A stretch of 64,000 bases of DNA from Rhizobium sp. WYCCWR10014. GTDB taxonomy: Bacteria; Pseudomonadota; Alphaproteobacteria; Rhizobiales; Rhizobiaceae. The notes beneath the pieces were generated by a model. The model searched no databases. It saw only the letters and a list, made by a program, of their open reading frames with translations, and had not been told where the DNA came from. Location of the stretch: positions 1-64,000 of the forward strand of contig NZ_LXFU01000037.1 of NCBI RefSeq assembly GCF_001657485.1. Reading direction: 5' to 3'. Shown in pieces: positions 8,115-16,756 of this stretch (position 1 is the first letter of the stretch; every line of letters starts with the position of its first letter). A program made the translations under genes and the position numbers.

Positions 8115-9860
8115 TTAAGCTGCGACTTGTTGATCCGACAATAGAAACTCCATTGGCAGAAGAATGGTGAATGTTGTGCCTTTGCCGAGCTCGCTCGTCA
8201 CCTCGACGGTGCCGCCATGCAATTCGACGACCTGCTTGACGACGTTGAGGCCGATGCCCGTCCCGGCAATGCCCGTCGCGCTGCGGGCGCGATAATAGGG
8301 CTGGAACAGCTTCGGCAGATCCTCCGCATCCATGCCGATGCCGCTGTCGGAGATGGCGATCTCCACCGTCTTGTCGTCGGCCCGGGCGCGAACATGAATG
8401 TCAGGCGCGTTGGGTGAATATTTGACGGCGTTCGAAATCAGGTTGGTGAAGACCTGTTCCATGGCGCTGCGGTCGAACGTCAATATGTCAGGTATGGGCT
8501 CGAGATCGAGGTGGAACACATGCGAGCGGCTGAGGTGGCGCTGCCTGTCGCAGCAGCTGACGAGTAGGGCTTTCAGATCGCCTTCGCTCCGCTTCAGTGT
8601 GATCTGTCCGGTTTCGAGCCGGCCGCTGGCGAGGATGCTCTCCATCAGATCGACCATGCGCACGACAGCGCTGCGGATCACCCCGGCCTTTTCGTGAACG
8701 TAATCGCCGCTGACGTTGGTCGTCGAGCGGCAAAGCCGCTGAGCGGCGGCGTCGATGATGGCGAGCGGCGTGCGAAACTCGTGCGAGGCCATGGCGACGA
8801 ACTGGCGCTGGAGCGCATTCACCTGGCGTTCGTGCACCAGCAGGCGGTCCAGTTCCTCCCTTTGCCTTTCGATCTCGGCCGTTCGATCGGCCACCATCTC
8901 TTCGAGATGGTTGCGGTGATGGGTGAGCTGCGCCTGGCTGTCCAGCAGGGTCAGCGAGGTACGATGCAGACCTCGTCCGAGCCAGAACACGACGGCGATC
9001 AGCAGCGCCAGGCAACCGAGCCCTGCCGGCGCGATCTGCTGCAGCAGCATGAAGCCGGGCCGGATAGGCGGCCACACGAAATAGCCGATCGTGCCGCCGT
9101 CATTAGACAACACCGGCACTTGCGCCCGCTCATCTTCACTTTTCGAAGACGCGAAATACAATCCTTCAAGCCGCGCATGATGGCCGATGTTTTCGGCAGC
9201 CTTTCCATCGATGAACTTGACCGAGATGGCGATGAACTCCCGGCTTGCCTCGATCTGCATCCTGGCCGAGCTCGGCAGAATGGGACGCGCGCTTGTTATC
9301 GCCGGCCTGTTGCCGATCATGATCGTCCGAACCGTGGCCAGTTGGCCAATCGCCTCGGCGCCCGGCTCTGCAGCCCGCTCGACGAGAGCGGCGCGCATCT
9401 CTTCGGCAAGAGCCGTCATTTCTTGGCCGTCGTCGTCACCAAGCCGCGGCGGCATGGCATCCGCGCCGTCACGGAAGGCGAACATCAGGCGATTGGTATC
9501 GTCGAAGATATAGGTTCTGTCGTGCCCGAAATACTGGCTCGTCCACCGGCCGACATTATCGAGCAGCCATTCATGGTTTCGCTGCTTGGCATAGAGGAAG
9601 GCATCGTCCCATTTGGTGACGCTTTCCTGCTCTCGGGGAAGTGCCGCCATCTGCTCTTCCAGTCCCTGCCGAATGAAGTCGGCCTGCCGACGGAGCGAGA
9701 GATCATCGACCTTCATGGCGGCGAGCCACGCAAATCCGCATAGCAACACAGCCGCCGCGCAGGTGAGCGTCACCAGGACGAATGTAATGTGGGATGTGAG
9801 CCCGACCTTCAATACCTGCAACCTTTTGATGCCGCCCGCTACCGAGAAATTGACACGCAA
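8115..9860 (-). CDS. CHASE4-domain sensor histidine kinase
   Basis: A 581-aa inner-membrane kinase. TM1 lies near residues 22-48. A CHASE4-like periplasmic sensor domain follows (KWDDAFLYAKQRNHEWLLDNVG and the later region), then TM2 (GLGCLALLIAVVFWLGRGL), a coiled coil, a HisKA H-box (ASHEFRTPLAII), and an HATPase_c domain with N (NLISNAVKYSP), G1 (DSGIGMD) and G2 (GTGIGLNV) boxes. It forms an operon with the following response regulator. The start is uncertain: the first in-frame codon is TTG without a clear ribosome site, and an internal TTG near residue 17 is possible. The ligand is unknown. Confidence 0.88.
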   Translation of the reverse strand: MRVNFSVAGGIKRLQVLKVGLTSHITFVLVTLTCAAAVLLCGFAWLAAMKVDDLSLRRQADFIRQGLEEQMAALPREQESVTKWDDAFLYAKQRNHEWLLDNVGRWTSQYFGHDRTYIFDDTNRLMFAFRDGADAMPPRLGDDDGQEMTALAEEMRAALVERAAEPGAEAIGQLATVRTIMIGNRPAITSARPILPSSARMQIEASREFIAISVKFIDGKAAENIGHHARLEGLYFASSKSEDERAQVPVLSNDGGTIGYFVWPPIRPGFMLLQQIAPAGLGCLALLIAVVFWLGRGLHRTSLTLLDSQAQLTHHRNHLEEMVADRTAEIERQREELDRLLVHERQVNALQRQFVAMASHEFRTPLAIIDAAAQRLCRSTTNVSGDYVHEKAGVIRSAVVRMVDLMESILASGRLETGQITLKRSEGDLKALLVSCCDRQRHLSRSHVFHLDLEPIPDILTFDRSAMEQVFTNLISNAVKYSPNAPDIHVRARADDKTVEIAISDSGIGMDAEDLPKLFQPYYRARSATGIAGTGIGLNVVKQVVELHGGTVEVTSELGKGTTFTILLPMEFLLSDQQVAA

Positions 9861-9945
9861 AGGTTGACGGACCGTGAATTATGCGCTCCCGTGCGGGTCT
9901 GCGGCAGGTCTCCCATAGGCATCGCAATCGTTGAAGGAGAAGCAC

Positions 9946-10479
9946 ATGGATGCAGCATCGTCGGATACGTCAGGCATCAGGATCGAGCCGATCGCTGCCG
10001 CCCACATCGACAGCTTTCATCATGCGCTCGACGTGGTCGCGCGGGAGAAAAAATACCTATCCATGCTGGAAGCAGCTCCTCTGCCGCAGACGCGTGAGTT
10101 CGTGATGGGCATGATTGCAAAAGGCAATCCGCAATTCGTTGCCACCGCTCAAGACCAGGTTGTCGGTTGGTGCGACATCAGCCGGCATTTTTTCCCGTCG
10201 CACGCCCATCGCGGAAACCTCGGCATGGGAATCCTTCCCGCCTATCGGGGCAAGGGTCTGGGACGAATGCTCATCGAGACGACCTTGAGAGCCGCACAAA
10301 AAAGCGGCTTTGCCCGGGTTGAACTCGATGTTTATGAAGACAACGCCCGTGCTATCGCTCTTTACGAAAAGATGGGATTTGCCCGCGAAGGCATCGTCCG
10401 GCGTGCGGCTCGCATCGACGGTCGGTTCATCGATGCGATCAGCATGGCGCTTTTGTTCGAGGAGCGCGGTGCGGCATAG
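9946..10479 (+). CDS. GNAT family N-acetyltransferase
   Basis: A 177-aa acetyltransferase. The acetyl-CoA loop is YRGKGLGRM (motif A), followed by the usual YEDNARAIALYEKMGF alpha-helix signature. The ATG at 9946 has AAGGAG 6 nt upstream; a TTG at 9931 is less likely. It is similar in layout to RimI/PhnO-like small-molecule or protein acetyltransferases. The substrate is unknown. It is divergent from the kinase gene but has no evident link to it. Confidence 0.85.
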   Translation: MDAASSDTSGIRIEPIAAAHIDSFHHALDVVAREKKYLSMLEAAPLPQTREFVMGMIAKGNPQFVATAQDQVVGWCDISRHFFPSHAHRGNLGMGILPAYRGKGLGRMLIETTLRAAQKSGFARVELDVYEDNARAIALYEKMGFAREGIVRRAARIDGRFIDAISMALLFEERGAA

Positions 10480-10604
10480 ATCCTGGTATCGTCGAGAATT
10501 TTGAACGAGTCCAGCTGACTCCCGTGCCCTGGACGCTCATCATTTCCACCGGGAGTTGGAACAAATGTTCTTTCACGCGATTAGTCCGATGCGAATCCGC
10601 CGCC

Positions 10605-11426
10605 ATGCATCCGGCTCAGCGCGGAGGCAGCCATGCACATCACCTCTGGCGCGCCAAATCCCCCGCGAATGACCATGTGCTTTTCGGCTACGTGCGCATC
10701 CGCGCCGACACTTTTCCTGACATCGTGGCCGAGGGAAAACGCCTGGTCGATCAATCGAAGACGGTGCTGATCGACGTCAATCCCAGCCTCACCCTGTCGA
10801 CCACCAAGTTCAAGAACAGCGATATCAAGCCCGTCTTTGCAGCTTTGACACCATCCGATCACGACGAGCTCAAAACCATCCTCTCGACATCTCCGGCAAA
10901 GGGAGCGATCGAAAAGCTTTCCGGTTTCGAGGCGAGCCTGCTGCTCATCGGCGAAGGGCAACATGTCTTCGGCCCCGACACACCGAGCATCGGCCTGGCG
11001 CTTGCAAATTACGGCGTATCGATCGGGCGCGACGTGAAGACGCTTGCCGCCGACGGCGAGATGCGGACCCTGCAGAAGCCGCTGACCCTGGAGACGGTCA
11101 ATTCCGTCGGCTCCGACTCCATCAGCTATCTTCTCGACCTGCGCCGCCGGATCGGACCGATCGGCGCCTATTTCGACGAACTCTACAAGGCTCGAAATAG
11201 CGCAGAGATCGCAGGCCTGGGGGAGGAAATCACTGCCAAGGGTATCGTGACGCCCACCGATCTCACCGATGCGGACAAGTTGCGCGCGCTTCTGATCGGG
11301 CGGATCGCGAATCTGCCGGCAGGCACGAACGCTTTCATCATCCTGCCGATCGGCCTTTTGAACGGTCCTTACAGCATTCTCGGCGAACTCCGCTCCCGCG
11401 GCACCGAGGTGTCGGCAATCGGCTGA
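10605..11426 (+). CDS. TraB/GumN-like protein, degenerate motifs
   Basis: About 273 aa from the ATG chosen here; the reading frame stays open back to 10524. The opening HLWRAKSPANDHVLFGYVRI and the C-terminal GRIANLPAGTNAFIILPIGLL...LRSRGTEV follow the TraB/GumN (TIKI-like) plan. However, the GTxH motif reads GYVR and the C-terminal GxGHL reads PIGLL, so both conserved His-containing motifs are lost. No signal peptide is visible in frame and no ribosome site supports a start, so the 5' end may be truncated. It is probably a non-catalytic relative or a decaying gene. Confidence 0.5.
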   Translation: MHPAQRGGSHAHHLWRAKSPANDHVLFGYVRIRADTFPDIVAEGKRLVDQSKTVLIDVNPSLTLSTTKFKNSDIKPVFAALTPSDHDELKTILSTSPAKGAIEKLSGFEASLLLIGEGQHVFGPDTPSIGLALANYGVSIGRDVKTLAADGEMRTLQKPLTLETVNSVGSDSISYLLDLRRRIGPIGAYFDELYKARNSAEIAGLGEEITAKGIVTPTDLTDADKLRALLIGRIANLPAGTNAFIILPIGLLNGPYSILGELRSRGTEVSAIG

Positions 11427-11494
11427 ACCCGGTCTTGAGCATTTCCGGGGATCGCGACATGATTGCCCAGGCTCCTTTCACCTGACCGCCTCCC

Positions 11495-12409
11495 CTATCG
11501 GGCGAAAGCCTCGAACGGATTGTCGTGGGTCAGCCGCATCAGGGTGCCGTCGTCTATGCCCCGCCGTTTCAACTCGGGCAGCAAGACCGTGGAAAGATGG
11601 GTGTATGGCTTGGGTATCCCGCCCTTCGGCTGTGCCGGATCGAACCAGCCACGGTCATGGCTCAACAACAGGCGATCGCCGCAGCCCGCCTCCAGCGCCT
11701 TGATCACCAGCTCCGCCACCTCGTTATCCCCGCCCCGGCCGACATGGTCATACTCGATCCAGGCGCCTCGCTCGGCGACAGCGACATTAAGGGCGAAGTC
11801 CTCTTCTTCCTGCGTATGGATCGAGATGAACCTGTCGGCCCTGTAGCCCTCTGCCTCTATTACATCGAGCTGATCCATAACGACCCGTCCCCTGATCGTA
11901 TGACTGCCGATAACGGCGTCCGTCTGCGCCGCCGCACGCGCGGCCGCCCGCAGGATTTTCGTCTCGAGCGCCGTCATGCCGTCATCGCCGGCGCTGAGCT
12001 TGATCCAGCCCGCCTGGAACCCGGTCTCGTCGATCTGCTCCGTCAGCTCGCGAAGCATCCACGCCTCCAGCTCCTTCTCGGAAGCATGGCGGACCCATTC
12101 GGGAATCCAGGGTTCACGGTAATTGCCGGTGGGCACGACGATCGGAAAATCCGTCGCGAGCGACACGGCAAGATCAATATCCGCACGGCGTCCAACGCCG
12201 CCCGTCGAGCATTCGACCAGCGCCGTCACCCCGAGCTTCTTGATCCGCTCGATTTCGGGGGCCATCAGACGGACGACGTCGTCGATGTCTGCCTCGGCAT
12301 AACCGGGCTGGTCCGGCGTCCTGAGGTCGACGAAAACGTGCTCATGCGGGAGAATCATCCCGAGTTCGGATTTGCTCTTCGGTCCGAGCGTCGTGCGCAG
12401 ATATTTCAA
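11495..12409 (-). CDS. Phosphotriesterase-family metal-dependent hydrolase
   Basis: A 304-aa amidohydrolase-superfamily TIM barrel of the phosphotriesterase/lactonase group. The first metal-binding pair is HxH (LPHEH, about residues 23-25). Later His residues come at GSHTIRG and ISIHTQEE, and an Asp at LLSHDRGW. I chose a TTG start at 12407-12409 because GGGGAGAG lies directly upstream and family members commonly begin at KYLRTTLG; the ATG at 12460 has no such support. The natural substrate is often a lactone; here it is unknown. Confidence 0.8.
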   Translation of the reverse strand: MKYLRTTLGPKSKSELGMILPHEHVFVDLRTPDQPGYAEADIDDVVRLMAPEIERIKKLGVTALVECSTGGVGRRADIDLAVSLATDFPIVVPTGNYREPWIPEWVRHASEKELEAWMLRELTEQIDETGFQAGWIKLSAGDDGMTALETKILRAAARAAAQTDAVIGSHTIRGRVVMDQLDVIEAEGYRADRFISIHTQEEEDFALNVAVAERGAWIEYDHVGRGGDNEVAELVIKALEAGCGDRLLLSHDRGWFDPAQPKGGIPKPYTHLSTVLLPELKRRGIDDGTLMRLTHDNPFEAFAR

Positions 12410-12625
12410 AGTCTCTCCCCCACGATCATACCGGCTTTGCGTAAAGGCCTCGACCGACACTGCCGCGAAAGTAGATCGTCACGTACCGAAATCAATCGCA
12501 CGCTCGGTTGAAATTCCCACAACTTGCCCCTTGGTGTCGACTTCCAACTTAGCGCCCGGATTGTTGGCGAACTGACTGTCACTGGGAAGAGATATGCCGC
12601 CTCGGCCTCTTCGGCGTCGCATCGG

Positions 12626-13282
12626 CTACTTACCCTTCCCCTCCTTGCCCTGCGCCGGCCGGGTGATCGCGCGGACCTTGCCGCTGGCGCCGCCACCGCA
12701 AAAGAAGCAGTCCGCGCCGTCGGATTCGAGGCCGGAGACGCCGGTACCCTCGGGCATCTCCAGCCGCTCCAGCACCTCGCCGGTTTCGGGGTCGATGCGT
12801 CTGACGTCGCTGTCATCGCCCTCCCAGGTTCCGTGCCAGAGCTGGCCGTCGACCCAGGTGACGCCTGTCACGACGCGGTTGGATTCGATGGTGCGGAGGA
12901 TCTTTCCGGTTTCCGGGTCGATCTGATGGATCCTGCGGCCGCGGTGTTGGCCGACCCAGAGCGAGCCTTCGGCCCAGGCAAGGCCGGAATCGCCACCATT
13001 GCCCGGCGCCGGGATGGTGGAAAGGATACGTCCGGACTTCGGGTCGATCTTGTGAATGACATTCTCGGCGATCTGATAGAGGAACTCTCCATCGAAGGCC
13101 GTGCCGGCATGGGATGCGACCTCGATCGAGCGCACCACCTCGCCGCTTGCTGGATCGAGCGCGTTCAGCCTGTCGCCCGAGGCGAACCAGACATGCTCAC
13201 CGTCGAAGGTGACGCCGTTGACGCGCTCGGCGCCGGGAAAGGGTCCATATTCACGGATGATCGTCGCAGCCGATTTTTTCAT
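12626..13282 (-). CDS. Beta-propeller protein (glutamine cyclotransferase / Vgb-like)
   Basis: About 218 aa built from repeated blades. The motif [IL]DP[EKA][ST]G[EKR][IV][LV] appears four times at roughly 40-residue spacing, separated by GxxWVG/LWHG strands. No signal peptide is seen. The C-terminus carries CFFCGGG and then a Lys/Gly-rich tail. Seven-bladed relatives include glutaminyl cyclotransferases and streptogramin lyase-like proteins; the repeat count here is too few to decide. The ATG at 13280-13282 was chosen, with AGGA 8 nt upstream. Confidence 0.65.
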   Translation of the reverse strand: MKKSAATIIREYGPFPGAERVNGVTFDGEHVWFASGDRLNALDPASGEVVRSIEVASHAGTAFDGEFLYQIAENVIHKIDPKSGRILSTIPAPGNGGDSGLAWAEGSLWVGQHRGRRIHQIDPETGKILRTIESNRVVTGVTWVDGQLWHGTWEGDDSDVRRIDPETGEVLERLEMPEGTGVSGLESDGADCFFCGGGASGKVRAITRPAQGKEGKGK

Positions 13283-13331
13283 CTCTTCCATCCTGTTCGC
13301 CCGTAGGGCCATCCTCATCAGTCAGGCCATA

Positions 13332-14552
13332 CTAATCGCTCGGCAAGGGTCCCGGGAGTAACAAGATCGTCGGGAAACCGGGTAACGGCGGGCTCATCCA
13401 GCGTCGCGCCCGCCCGCGCCCGAAGGATTGCGTCTTGCCTTCATCGGCGAGCGAATCTAGCGCCCGCTGCACGGTGCGCGGACTGGCGCCGAGCGCAATC
13501 GCCAGCGCCGAGCTCGACCAGGCCTCGCCATCGGCGAGAAAGGCGAGCACCGCCCCGTGCTGGCCTTCGACCAGCGGCGCCAGCACGGCGGTCTCTCCGG
13601 CCCGACGCGGCGAAAGCGCAAAGCCGCGTTTCGTCGCCGAAACCTCCGCCAGTCCCCGCAGTTCGGCGCGCAGCCGGCCGATCTCGACGCGCAGCCGGGC
13701 ACGATGCGATTCATCGGCATGTTTGCCGCGGAAGGCGCGCGCGATGAGCGTGCCGCGTGCCACATCCGCCGGCCAGGCTTCGGCAAGCGTCCGGGCGAGC
13801 GTGAAGAGCACGGGCCGTGTTGCCAGCGACACCGAAAGCTGATCGTCGCGCACGACATGGCGGCAGGCATCGACGACGAGCGTGCCCGAACCCAGCAGCT
13901 CTTCCACCTCCTCGAGCAGCAGCGGGCTTTCCCGCCAGCGCGAGATCAGCCGCGCCACCGGCGCGCTGAGCACGTGGGCGGCATTTTCCACCTCCGCCGT
14001 CAATACCGGCATACCGGCCTCGCGCGCAGCCTGCCTTGCCCGGTCGAGAGCCTGGTGCGCCGCATTCGTCTGCAGGCGCCGGATCGCGATGCCCGCGACC
14101 ACCAGCTCATGAGCGGCCCTCGCCGCCGGCGGCAGCGGCGTTGGATCGAGCGTTTCCAGCGCCCGCTCGGCCTCGTCGAGCCGGCCGATCAGCACCAGCC
14201 GGCGAAGCTCGACATTCCTGGCATGGGCGGCATTGACCCTGTCGCCATGCGCTTCGAGCACCTTGCGCGCCGCCTCCAGCGCCTTGGGCGGCCAGGTAAG
14301 ATCGCGCGAGACCAGCGCGATCTCGGCCTCGGCGACAAGGCAGCGGGCCCGGGCCACCGCCTCGCGCGGGCCGAAAGCACGCGCCGCACTCTTCAACAGC
14401 GCCTTGGCACGGACGAGATCGCCGAGCTGCGCCATCGCAATGCCGCGCAGAGCCAGCGCCGGCGCATCGTCGCGCAGCGCCACTCGCTTCAGCGCGCCGA
14501 GCGCATCTCCCACTGCCAGCGCTCGCGCCGCTGCCGTGATCAGCGAGTCCAT
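13332..14552 (-). CDS. Winged-helix protein with helical-repeat N-terminal domain
   Basis: A 406-aa protein, extremely rich in Ala, Arg and Leu. Residues 1-220 look like tetratricopeptide-type helical repeats. The C-terminus, about residues 330-395, looks like a winged helix (GAVLAFLADGEAWSSSALAIALGASPRTVQRALDSLADEGKTQSFGRGRARRW). It is divergent from the DUF899 gene, suggesting local regulation of that operon. I do not recognise a characterised homologue. Confidence 0.65.
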   Translation of the reverse strand: MDSLITAAARALAVGDALGALKRVALRDDAPALALRGIAMAQLGDLVRAKALLKSAARAFGPREAVARARCLVAEAEIALVSRDLTWPPKALEAARKVLEAHGDRVNAAHARNVELRRLVLIGRLDEAERALETLDPTPLPPAARAAHELVVAGIAIRRLQTNAAHQALDRARQAAREAGMPVLTAEVENAAHVLSAPVARLISRWRESPLLLEEVEELLGSGTLVVDACRHVVRDDQLSVSLATRPVLFTLARTLAEAWPADVARGTLIARAFRGKHADESHRARLRVEIGRLRAELRGLAEVSATKRGFALSPRRAGETAVLAPLVEGQHGAVLAFLADGEAWSSSALAIALGASPRTVQRALDSLADEGKTQSFGRGRARRWMSPPLPGFPTILLLPGPLPSD

Positions 14553-14671
14553 TCAAATCCCGTCACACTTGTCACTCCCGCCATTTCCCCACCCGGCCTT
14601 AGATTTGTCGTCGACCGGCAAGCAAGCCTGCGCCGGATGCTACGACGAGAGACAGGCAAAGGAGAAGACCC

Positions 14672-15469
14672 ATGACGGCACAGCTGAACGCAACACGCCA
14701 GCAGTGGCTGGCAGCAAGGCTCGATCTGCTCGAGGAGGAGAAGGAACTGACCCGGCAGAGCGACGCGCTGGCGATGAAGCGCCAGCAATTGCCGCGAGTG
14801 AGGATCGACAAGCAATACCGCTTCGACACCGACGGCGGCAACGTCTCGCTGAAGGACCTCTTCGGCGGCCGCTCGCAGCTTCTCGTCTATCACTTCATGT
14901 TCGGGCCGGATTATACCGCGGGATGCCCCTCCTGCTCGTCGATCGCCGATGGCTTCAACGGCTTCTTCGTTCACCTGGAGAACCACGATGTGGCCTTTTG
15001 GGCGGTCTCCCGCGCGCCGTTGTCAAAGCTCGAAGCATTCAAGCGGCGGATGGACTGGAGCTTTCCCTGGGCATCGTCCTTCGGCAGCGACTTCAACGGC
15101 GACTTCAGCGTCTGGTTCAGCCCCGACCAGCAGCGCCGAGGCGAGATCGAATACAACTATCGCCGCGAACCGCCCGCCCCCGAACCGCTCGCAGGCAAGA
15201 CGGTCGCGGAGTGGCAGAGCCGCGACAGCGAGGCGCCGATCACTCAGATAGCCGCCATGACCGGCACCGATGTCCCCACCTATACCCGCGACCGGCCGGG
15301 TGTCAGCGCCTTTGAGCTCATCGACGGCGCCGTCTACCATAGCTATTCCAGCTATGCGCGCGGGCTGGACGGGTTATGGGGCATGTACCAATGGCTCGAC
15401 CGCGCCCCCAAGGGCCGCAACGAAACCGGCATCTGGTGGCGCCACCACGACCGGTACGGCAGGGAGTGA
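14672..15469 (+). CDS. DUF899 thioredoxin-like protein
   Basis: A 265-aa DUF899 family protein with a thioredoxin-like fold. Its DxDGG...SLKDLFGGRSQLLVYHFMFGP opening and the GCPSCS motif (about residue 89, CxxC-type) are diagnostic. The function is not established; a redox role is inferred from the fold. AAAGGAG precedes the ATG. A small membrane-protein gene follows after 5 bp, and a winged-helix gene is divergent upstream. Confidence 0.85.
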   Translation: MTAQLNATRQQWLAARLDLLEEEKELTRQSDALAMKRQQLPRVRIDKQYRFDTDGGNVSLKDLFGGRSQLLVYHFMFGPDYTAGCPSCSSIADGFNGFFVHLENHDVAFWAVSRAPLSKLEAFKRRMDWSFPWASSFGSDFNGDFSVWFSPDQQRRGEIEYNYRREPPAPEPLAGKTVAEWQSRDSEAPITQIAAMTGTDVPTYTRDRPGVSAFELIDGAVYHSYSSYARGLDGLWGMYQWLDRAPKGRNETGIWWRHHDRYGRE

Positions 15470-15474
15470 CGCCG

Positions 15475-15825
15475 ATGCTGCTCTCCGCCCACCCTCCAGA
15501 GAGAGGCGACGGCAACGTCGCCGAATGGCTCTCGCTGGCCGCCTCAGCAGACGGATCAGCTGCTAAGCCGAGCGGTGGCATGGCTAGCCCAGGCAACCGG
15601 ATCACCGGCCGCGCCGCCGATTGGCTGTCGCTCGCCGCCGCTCCGACATTCGCGCTCATGGCGCTGCTGACGGCCACTACCGGCAGCGCCGACATGATCT
15701 GCACGACGACGCCGGATGCCTTCCCGATCGGCGGAATGGTGCCCATGTACTTACTGATGAGCGGCTTCCACCTGGCGCCCTGGCTGCGGCTCGCCGCCGG
15801 CTGGAGGGGCTTGAGCCCCCGATAA
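15475..15825 (+). CDS. Small predicted membrane protein downstream of DUF899
   Basis: A 116-aa protein. The first 50 residues are polar and low-complexity with two AEWLSLAA/ADWLSLAA repeats. Two hydrophobic segments follow (APTFALMALLTATTG and GGMVPMYLLMSGFHLAPWLRLAA). The ATG lies 5 bp after the DUF899 stop with AGGGAG upstream, so the two genes form an operon. This looks like a small inner-membrane protein of unknown function, possibly a partner of the DUF899 protein. Confidence 0.65.
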   Translation: MLLSAHPPERGDGNVAEWLSLAASADGSAAKPSGGMASPGNRITGRAADWLSLAAAPTFALMALLTATTGSADMICTTTPDAFPIGGMVPMYLLMSGFHLAPWLRLAAGWRGLSPR

Positions 15826-15843
15826 CGCTCCGCGACGCCGGCA

Positions 15844-15868
15844 CCTCTTCTCCCCCCGGGAGAAGAGG
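15844..15868. terminator. Hairpin between convergent genes
   Basis: CCTCTTCTCCC (15844-15854) and GGGAGAAGAGG (15858-15868) form a perfect 11-bp stem with a 3-nt loop. It lies between the DUF899 operon (plus) and the phosphatase gene (minus) and could end transcription in either direction, although no T-run follows. Confidence 0.5.
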
Positions 15869-15929
15869 AAGCAAGGCGCACGCCCGCTCGGGCGCCTCCG
15901 GTTTTACGGCCGTACGAAAGCGCCCAAAT

Positions 15930-16571
15930 TCATGCCCTCACCTCGATAAAGTCGATCGGCCCGCCGGCAATCTCGTCATCGAAGACCGCGCAGGAAAGCT
16001 TGCCGCCGAAAACGCAGCCGCTGTCGATGTTGGTGCGGTTTCCTGTCGTCACCGGGTTGGAGAGCGACGGCGTATGGCCGTGGACCAGGTGCTTGCCCCA
16101 ATAATCGCTGGACTCACCGGGAGAGAACCGTAGCCAGAGAAGATCGCGCTTGGTCTGCCGTTCCAGCGGAAATTCCGGAACAACACCGGCATGGACAAAG
16201 ATGCGATGCCGATCGACATGCATGAGGGAACGATCGGCAGCCCATTGCAAATGCTGAGGCAGAACCCTGCCGTCATAGGACATTTCGGTTTCAAGTCCGC
16301 CGTTGCTGATCCATACGTCTCTGCTGTCGCCGTCGGCATAGGCAGCGACCATCATGTCCTCATGATTGCCTTTCAGGCAGATCCATCGCCACGAGTCCGA
16401 TGGACCGGCGATGATCCGGTCGAGGACACTTTTGCTGTCAGGCCCGCGATCAATATAGTCGCCCAGGAAGACGACGGTCCCTTCAGACGCATAAGCCTCG
16501 ATCTGATCGATCATCCTGTTCAGCGGATCGATACAGCCGTGGATATCACCTATGGCGAATGTGTAGCGCAT
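15930..16571 (-). CDS. Metallophosphoesterase (lambda/PrpA-like protein phosphatase)
   Basis: A 213-aa calcineurin-like phosphatase with all core motifs: GDIHG (residues 8-12), GDYIDRGPDS (about 37-46), GNHED (about 69-73), then VHAG and VHGH. This size and motif set match PphA/PrpA serine/threonine protein phosphatases and lambda phosphatase. It is divergent from an RNA ligase-family gene, which raises a possible role with nucleic-acid or nucleotide 3'/5' phosphates instead; that is speculative. Confidence 0.88.
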   Translation of the reverse strand: MRYTFAIGDIHGCIDPLNRMIDQIEAYASEGTVVFLGDYIDRGPDSKSVLDRIIAGPSDSWRWICLKGNHEDMMVAAYADGDSRDVWISNGGLETEMSYDGRVLPQHLQWAADRSLMHVDRHRIFVHAGVVPEFPLERQTKRDLLWLRFSPGESSDYWGKHLVHGHTPSLSNPVTTGNRTNIDSGCVFGGKLSCAVFDDEIAGGPIDFIEVRA

Positions 16572-16756
16572 GTTTCAAGCTTCTTGGTTGCAATGCGACG
16601 GCCCGCGGCCAAGGTTGAGACGCGAGGACTTGTGCGGAGGCTCACGCCGCTCGCCGTCCACCTCATCATAGCAAACGAAAGCCCGCCGCCATTGCGAAAA
16701 CCGACTCATTCTCCAGCATTTGTGGCCATTGGCTCTCATCTGGCTTGAGTTCGGAT

